Assembly (NCBI GenBank): GCA_000934385.1
Contig: KN880434.1
Location: forward strand, 329,014-393,013
DNA: 64,000 nucleotides
From: Cylindrobasidium torrendii FP15055 ss-10
Taxonomy: Eukaryota; Basidiomycota; Agaricomycetes; Agaricales; Physalacriaceae
Direction: 5' to 3'
Below, one piece after another: positions 57,401 through 64,000 of the stretch; the stretch's first letter is position 1, and each line of letters opens with the position of its first letter. The position numbers and the translations under genes are program-made. Below the pieces are notes generated by a model, which saw nothing but the letters and a program-made list of their open reading frames with translations, did not search any database and was not told the DNA's origin.

Positions 57401-60163
57401 GTCCAATACACCGCAAAGAAGTTCGCCGTCCATGAATAAAACTTTGTCCTCGCCAGACTTCGAGCCCCAGAGGTCGCCAGGAACTTTAGTCCCTGCCTGA
57501 AGATTGAGACCCGCTAACTTAGCTGGTTGGATATTTCTCAGCACGGTGGAGATCTGTTAGGCAGGTGTCAGAGGTATCCAGAAAGGTTCGTCAAACACTT
57601 ACAATCTGTTTTCCGGTCCACAGTGCGCGAGGTTTCCTGATTGCAGGTGGCAGAGTGACCAAACGACCGGTAGTGCATTCCTCTGCCCGAAGAGCTCCAA
57701 ATAGCAGTTGACAGTATTCCTCGCGCTCGAAGAAGGTATCCCGACTGGTCATCCACACTCCAGCAACGACATGGTCTTGGATGAGTCCACGTAATGGACT
57801 ACCAGACGTTGGCACCAAATACTGATTGTCTGTATTTGCAATGAACATTGCCTCTGCTCTTGCCACCTGGTTCTCTGCATATGGTTGAGCGAACAAAGTG
57901 TAGCTTTCGAGTTGTGTACTGACGAGGGAAATGAATGTTCATCTCGTCACCATCGAAGTCGGCGTTGTAAGAGTTACTGAAACCAGTATCAAATCAAAGA
58001 GCGCGAGAATGGACACATATCCTCACCAGTTAGCGTAGTGCATACGAATCGTCTTCTCTCCTTTCAAAATCTTGGCCTTGTGCACCATCATACTCGGTTT
58101 GTGCAACGTCGGTTGGCGGTTGAGAATCAGCATGTCGCCGTCCTTCAGAGTACGATAGACTTTCTTGTTGACAGCGGGTGTCCGAGTGTAAAGACCGTGT
58201 CTTTGAACGCTAGCGAACGTCTCTTCTTGAGGTGCCAGTAACTGGTTAGCAATAGCCTCGCGTTGTTCATGAGTGAGTTTTTCCTTAATGAATCGTCAGT
58301 CAACCATGATAGGAGGCTAATAAATAGCATACCAGCGATACTTGACGGCCGTCTTCGTACTCGACGATGGAAGCACCAGGAGTACAACGCGGCCCGTTGA
58401 TGACTCGTTCGCGCATCTCGTTGATATTTGCGGGTGTGACAGGTTCGGGGAACGTGAGCCTTTCAGCAAAAATAGGTGGGATACCGATTTCGTTGGTCTC
58501 GATATTGGCGTCCGGGGAGATGACTGAACGAGCCGCATAGTTGACACGCTTTCCCATCATATGCTTCCTGAACAAACCCTCCTTTTTCTCCAACCCCTGC
58601 TTGATGCCAGGTGTCGGCAGCTTGCCTTGGCGCACGGGTGCAGGGTTTTTGCTGCTGTCCATGACGCTATTCACGTCGACCTGCAGTTGAATGAGAGCTT
58701 CGAGGAGTTGACCCATGAGCCTGTGCCGAGTTTTCTCATCGATATCGACTTTCTTCGACACTGTCGTTTTGAGGTCGACGTTGAGATCTCGAAGTCGGTA
58801 CGAGGTGTTGAGTACCTTGGAGAGGAGTTCGTTTTGTGAATTCTCGAAGAGAACGCCATTCATCACAGCAGGAGGTCGGAATCGAGTGGGAGTCACGGGG
58901 AGAACCTCGAGGAAGAAGATGTCGGCAGAGACTTTGGCACGCCCGTGGCCGTCAAGTTTTGCGTGGGGACCGTGACTCCCAAAGAGAAGAGAGCACATTT
59001 CCTCCTCGTTGCGAAACAAGCGTCTCAAATGAGCCCGACATTCCTCAGGCGCGAGCAGTCTTTCATTTCGTCCACGCGAAGTTTTGGCCTTGCCGCTGAC
59101 TGCGCGGGGGACATCCTGGACGCGAATCTCCTGGTCAGACATGATGTCGTCCCCAGCTCCCTCGTCTTCAGACGCGTCGTCCTCTTCGTCCTCACCATCT
59201 CCGCGATCTTCAGCAGCTGTAAATTGTTGCATCCTTTCTTGCAGCAAGACGTCTGGTCTGCGCTTGGTGACCTGCTGTTTTTGCTTGGCGGATAAATCGA
59301 ACTCGACAATTTTGGTGTGGCTATCTTTTCGAAACGTATAGGCATGTCTGAAGAATTGATTACAACGGGAGACAAGCCTTATTCCATTAGATACTCACTG
59401 GCCGCAATCGGAGTTCTGGCATTTCTTCAAGATGGTGCTCTTGAGGAAATCCTGTATAACCTCTTTCCGAGTCTCGTAAACAATTGCGTCTTTGTAGTTG
59501 TCACGTTTGCTGCTTGATGCTGCGTTTAGGGACTTCTCGACGAACAGATTTAGTTTCTTGATGAACGCGTCCTCAGTCACTTCGTCGTCGCTGTTATCCC
59601 CATCGACATCCATAGCATTATCGTCCTTCGTAGGTGACGCTAGTTCGTCAACCTCTTGACTTTGCCGAAGAAGCCCGTGGTCCAACAACCTCAATTTCGC
59701 GGTGTACTTTGCTAGCTACGTTGTGTGAGTGTGAGTGTGAGGGCTGGGCGGATGATACTAAGAGAACGTACAACAGTACGCGACATCTTGAAGTGATGGC
59801 AGAACAGACAAACTCCGCGGAGCAGATTGTATGCGTTTGTCATGAAGAGAGGGTGAAAGACGGGGGCGGGGAGCTCAATGTGACCATAGTGCCCGGGGCA
59901 GGTGAAGAATGTGAGCCGGCATGTAGAACAGCTAGAGACATATTGGAATCCATGTAAAAGAGTCTGTATATCACGCACATGTCTTGCTTTCCACTGGGGC
60001 CTAGTACAGGATCGTACAGTCCACCAACATTTGGTCGGTTCAAGTCATCCAGCAGATTTGGGTTTACGATTTGTTTGACCGAGATGCGACGAATATCCTC
60101 GGTAGTCAAGAAGGTGAAAGATATCCCGGTGACAGTCGATGGAAGAGAGTGGCTAATGTTCAT
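54449..60163 (-). CDS. RPA1: DNA-directed RNA polymerase I largest subunit (A190)
   Basis: Catalytic core of RNA polymerase I, which transcribes rDNA. 1703 residues, exons (minus): 60163-59979, 59931-59772, 59715-59399, 59347-58333, 58283-58027, 57976-57924, 57874-57603, 57553-56145, 56095-56046, 55996-55191, 55138-55004, 54949-54725, 54676-54449. N-terminal zinc site CSTCRLTFFTCPGHYGHIELP; active-site [36 protein letters not shown] bridge-helix region split by variable loops; HGAANVTLGIPRLREI. An acidic, Asp/Glu-rich insertion characteristic of Pol I lies about residues 1320-1390. The tail KASYETTASFLSDATLYGDFDD is typical of A190. Shares a 119-bp divergent promoter with BPL1. Confidence 0.97.
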
Positions 60164-60282
60164 TGTTGCAGCGCGCCCTACGACGGCGGAGGCAGCGGTC
60201 GATGCTGTCCAGAATTTTTGAAACCCACGTGGATCCGTGCTCAAGATGCGATCGCTTCCGGACCGGTGATCCGCATCTCAAG

Positions 60283-62297
60283 ATGAACGTCCTTGTCTAT
60301 ACCGGCCCAGAAGTGATCACCACGTCCTTGACGCACACCTTGTCGACGTTACGCACGCTGCTTACGCCAAACTACACTGTCCAAACCGTCACAGCCCAAT
60401 CTGTCCAATCCCAGCCATGGTCAGTCGGTTGTGCACTGCTCGTCATCCCTGGCTGTCGGGGCACCCTGCCAGCCGCTGTCCGTCCCATAGTTGAATTTGT
60501 AGAGAAGGGAGGCTCTTTGTTGGGCTTCAGAACCGGTGCTCTTCGCACAGGCACAGGCCTGGACAGCATGGGATCTCTATCGCTTGACAGTGTCCGTGAC
60601 ACGCCTTTTCGCTTTCATGACCGCCCAAGCAAATCGTATATCACCCTTTCTCCCGTCACGATTTCTCAGGAGCTGGATGCAGTGACTCTCAACCCTTCTA
60701 GAGGTACCGCTATCGAGGGCGTTCGCGTCCATGCGGAAGTCAGAGGGTTCGATGGTCAGACACAGCACGAGGTTCTCGGTCACTACACAGACATATCCTC
60801 AGAGAAAAAGTCTGCTGGGGTCCAGTTCAAATCGGCCGGAGGATCCGTCGTTGTGTGGGCGGCTGCTTTGGAAGACCCCATTGCCGATAGGGAGCAGCAA
60901 CGTCTGGCGATCCTGAAGGAAAACCTCACATTCTTGGGACTCAAACTCCCCTCTGATAACAATACGTCTTTGACTCGACCGACTCCTCTCATTCTAGTAG
61001 GACACCCCGACGTTCCAAAAGCCGTGACTAGCGTACTCGCAGCGGTCATCAATACCTCCGATCTTACATATCAGACCTTGCAAGACGAGAATGATACCTT
61101 CGAGTTCGTTTCCCCGGCCGATCTTGCCAATGTAACGAGAAAATGCAACGTCGAGTATGCCTCCTCAGTGGATCCCGCTTCCTGGCAACCCAAGCGCGTT
61201 GTCGTCTATCCCGCGGAACAAAAGCCACGCGACGAGGACACCCCATTGTTCTCGATCGAACGTTATTTTGTGGCATTGGCCCGCGCCCGCGCGCAAGAGC
61301 AGTGCGTCGACACTACGAAATATGATACATGGGGCATGGGTCAATGTATGATGTATGGACAGGTGGTGACGAGCACTCAAACAATGTTAGACAGGTCAGT
61401 ACCGTCGGCCAACCTGGCGATGCTATGATTGACTTCTCTTTCAGGAACCCTCGTATTCTCTCTTCATTACCCGCTCCATTCTTGTCTCTCGCATCTTTCC
61501 AACTAACGGGGCGAGGGCGAGGAAGCAATATCTGGCTTTCTCCAGCAGGTTGTCTCCAGTTTTCCTTATTGCTTCGCGTGGATTTAGCATCTCTGCCCTC
61601 AAACAAGCTTGTATTCGTGCAGTATTTGTTTGCGCTGGCTATCGCTGAGGCTTGCCGCGATCCGAACGTTCTCGGTGCGAAAGGTGAAGCCGTTCGCATC
61701 AAGTGGCCGAACGATATCTACGTGATCACCAAAACCGGAGAGAAGAAGAAAGTGGGCGGCATTCTGGTAAATACTAGCTTTTCCGGGAAGCGCTGCGATA
61801 TAGTCATAGGCATGTATTTGATCCCGGGCTCCTTCATTCTCTTCTGACCTTGTTATGCAGGCTCGGGAACCAACATCTTAAACCCACCTCCCATCTTTTC
61901 GTTGTCTCAACTCCAGGACGTCGGTGACACGCCATTGAATATGGAAACGGTGACCGCAACTATTCTGGCAAAATTCGAGTCCATTTGGACCAAGTTTACT
62001 GCTAGCGGTGGACGCTTCGAACCTTTCCTTGACCTGTATATGAGAAGATGGCTCCATTCGTACGTACTCTACACATCCTTTGCCTATCACTTATTTCGTA
62101 GGGATCAACTTGTGACTCTTACGACAACGACACCGCACCAGCAAGTACGTATAGCTGGTATCACGACAGACTTTGGCCTCCTGCGCACTGTTCCAGAGCG
62201 GAGAGGTTGGTCGACAGGCGAGGAAGGCTTCATCGATCTACAACCAGATGGCAATAGCTTTGACCTTATGGAGGGCATGATCAAGTCCAAGTCGTAA
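60283..62297 (+). CDS. BPL1: biotin-protein ligase (holocarboxylase synthetase)
   Basis: Activates biotin as biotinyl-AMP and attaches it to carboxylases such as acetyl-CoA and pyruvate carboxylase. 623 residues. Exons 60283-61394, 61445-61809, 61861-62059, 62102-62297. The N-terminal half is the glutamine-amidotransferase-like BPL_N domain (MNVLVYTGPEV, LLVIPGCRG). The ligase domain has the GRGRGSNIW adenylate-binding motif, the biotin-binding lysine region VRIKWPNDIY with KVGGILVNT, and GSGTNILNPPP. The C-terminal SH3-like cap follows. Intron 2 (61810-61860) is GC-AG (TAG|GCATGT). ATG 60283 was preferred over upstream TTG codons. Confidence 0.95.
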
Positions 62298-62498
62298 AAG
62301 CAATGGCTTGTTCTGTAAATTATACAACGTCCTAGAGGTATAGAGTTGATACGGTGTTTCGTAGGTATACAATGTGTGCAGCGTGTCACCGACGCTGATG
62401 AGATGTGGTATAGAAATACAGGTCGAATCCGGTCGACATGGTGCGCAAAATCATTCAAAGCAAATATCGTTTTCCAGCGTCTGGATTCCAACGTGATT

Positions 62499-63335
62499 TC
62501 ATGCGTAGTACATACGAAGCGGTGGCAGCTGGAGGTCGTCGAGTGGGGACTGGTCATGCAAAATCTCGTGTATTGAGGGCAAGCGCTCGCCATGGATAGG
62601 CCGCCCAGAAATGTGAGTAGAATAGTCGGACCCACTCGACGAGTACGCTTGTTCGCGGCGCTGATCTTCGACAAGCCGCTGGTATTCCACTTCGAGTGCG
62701 CGAATCGTGTTCTTGGCTGAGAATACTGCGTGAGGACTTGTCGGCCATCACAATAGGAATGACAAACCATGCTCAAGCAACTGGATTCTGTTTTCTCGAC
62801 CAGACACTCCGGGCACAACCTCGGACAGCATTTTTAGAGTCGCCTTTTCGCGTTGATTGCGCAGCTGTGTCGCGGTAACATTGTCCGTCCCTAGTTCCTG
62901 GTAGGATGGACGGCGCATCGCCTCACCACCTCCGGTAAGGTATTGCATCGAGTTCTTGAGGTCGATGATGTAGTTCATAGCTATCCACATACACAGTCAG
63001 CACAGCGCCCCAATAGAACAATGGGTGTAAATGGACGCACCATTCTCCATGATAGCCACCCGAGCTGCAGCGCCAGGCCGCAGTCTTTCGGGGAGGACCT
63101 CCCGGAGCTCGACGAACTGCTCTCTCAGTCTGCTCTGGTACGTCCGTGGCCCTGAGCATGATCTGGAGGGGTCTGAGGGGTCCATAGCACCTCCAACCTC
63201 CTTTCGCCATTCTTCTATAAGGAGCCGCTTGTGCAGGATGCCTGCCAGTACGCGACGGTGTCGTTCCAACACATGCGGCGGGAGTTGGGGTTGTGGCCTA
63301 CGTTGGGTAGGAACGCCAGCGGCTTGGTACTGCAT
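62499..63335 (-). CDS. putative helix-loop-helix protein
   Basis: Putative dimerising regulator, 233 residues from exons (minus) 63335-63041, 62980-62801, 62725-62499. Helix 1 is RLREQFVELREVLPE and helix 2 is VAIMENAMNYIIDLKNSMQYL, separated by a short loop. A later helix (IRALEVEYQRLVEDQRREQ) could extend dimerisation. LPSIHEIL near the C-terminus is a motif common in fungal HLH factors. No canonical basic DNA-contact region (HxxxExxRR) is visible before helix 1. The N-terminus is uncertain: the frame is open further upstream only from a TTG. The second intron is 75 nt; without it the frame ends at 62748. Confidence 0.6.
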
Positions 63336-63629
63336 AAGCTGAAGACCAGAGGGCGGGGATGTGGGTAGTGTAAATATCGCGAAAGCCAACGAAGGCAATG
63401 TTTGAGGAATTAGGCATACATGTTACCGTTCGCTTTTATACGCATGGGCGTGTCTTTTGTCACTATAGATCGTCTTCATTTTTTCCCGTTCACATGAGCC
63501 GGCTCGTAGCATGCAACTAGCACCGAGGCCATTGTATTCAGCGAAGCCCGACGACCTTCCATATATGGGTTCGTTATTGTCTACTTGCAGGTGCGTGATG
63601 ATGCCTGGAACAACAGCGAAGGCACAGCA
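63336..63629. other. upstream region of the HLH gene
   Basis: About 300 bases with no supported gene; the frame of the HLH gene stays open for about 20 codons here without an ATG. It runs into the repeat at the window edge. Confidence 0.4.
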
Positions 63630-64000
63630 CTCCGGAAAAAGAACAATTTTTCTCACGGAAAAATGATGCCTGAAAGGTCCCCTTTTGCCCATCATTTTTC
63701 CCGGGTAAAATTGTTCCGGAAATAACCTCTTTTAGTCAGAAAAAATGCAACTTGACAGTCAAGCTTTTTCTAATCCTTTTTCCTGGTATAAAATGTCTTC
63801 CCAAATGGAGGATTTTACTCAGGCAAAACTCAAATGGGAATTGTCCATTTTTCTCCTGGCCTCATGACCTGAAACGACTTGTTTTTCCCGTCAAAAACCT
63901 TACCGGAAATGTCCTATTTTTCCCCAGAAAAATTTGGAGCAAAATGAAGTATTTCGGCATGCCTTTTTCCCTAAGAAAAATGGGAGGAAAAATAGCACAT
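63630..64000. repeat. A/T-tract repeat with GGAAAA/TTTTCC blocks, truncated by window end
   Basis: At least fifteen runs of T4-6 or A4-6 flanked by CC or GG (TTTTTCC, GGAAAAA, CCGGAAAT) recur about every 20 bases to the window end, unlike anything else in the window. It contains the inverted repeat at 63641-63716. No ORF with family resemblance and no target-site duplication is visible because the right end is cut off. It may be a MITE-like or degenerate satellite element. Confidence 0.6.
63641..63716. repeat. imperfect inverted repeat (28/27-nt arms)
   Basis: The left arm 63641-63668 begins GAACAATTTT and ends GGAAAAATGATG. The right arm 63690-63716 begins CATCATTTTTCC and ends AAAATTGTTC. 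Outer blocks of 10 and inner blocks of 12 pair perfectly, with a few mismatches between them and a 21-nt loop. Confidence 0.75.

Overview
This window is nuclear DNA of a filamentous basidiomycete, most likely an Agaricomycete. The evidence is dense intron-rich genes, introns of mostly 45-57 nt, and fungal family members such as a STRIPAK Far11 scaffold, Pho80/Pcl-type cyclins, Lcl2, Mpo1 and a CE1-type esterase. A Cantharellales (Rhizoctonia-like) origin is only a guess. I assembled 32 protein genes by hand from protein similarity, reading phase and splice signals; in every multi-exon model the summed exon lengths are a multiple of three. I found no tRNA, rRNA, CRISPR array or transposase.

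Layout, left to right. 0.1-1.2 kb: secreted CE1-like esterase. 1.6-10.5 kb: RAT1, eIF2B-delta, SEC22, MPO1 and dUTPase, alternating head-to-head and tail-to-tail. 10.7-20.5 kb: an unknown PIP-box-like protein sharing an MCB-rich promoter with dUTPase, IMP2, DRE2, a forkhead factor and FAR11. 20.5-30.1 kb: a Pcl-like cyclin, UBA1 and a second, small cyclin-like gene. 30.4-38 kb: TPT1, a p24 cargo receptor, RanBP1, mitochondrial ClpX and cactin. 38.4-45.5 kb: mitochondrial uS8, SF3a60/Prp9, eIF4A-III, a 2.6 kb gene-poor stretch, then SF3b14. 45.7-54.3 kb: a SWIM-domain Sws1-like gene, TRM11, LCL2, a kinesin-8, a HIT protein and a KEN-box protein. 54.4-63.3 kb: the largest RNA polymerase I subunit, biotin-protein ligase and an HLH protein. 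The right edge is an A/T-tract, hairpin-bearing repeat.

The genes are housekeeping and mostly unrelated in pathway. Two patterns stand out: many divergent pairs share promoters of 100-360 bp, and four pre-mRNA splicing or exon-junction factors lie within 10 kb.

The most unusual signal is in the introns. Ten of about 151 assembled introns are forced by reading phase to be GC-AG, far above the roughly 1% usual in eukaryotes. Several exons are tiny: a 3-nt ATG-only coding exon in RAT1 and two 7-nt exons in ClpX, one of which builds the GYVG pore loop. At least seven introns are stop-free multiples of three that a naive ORF caller would translate. All of this is hand work and needs RNA-seq confirmation.
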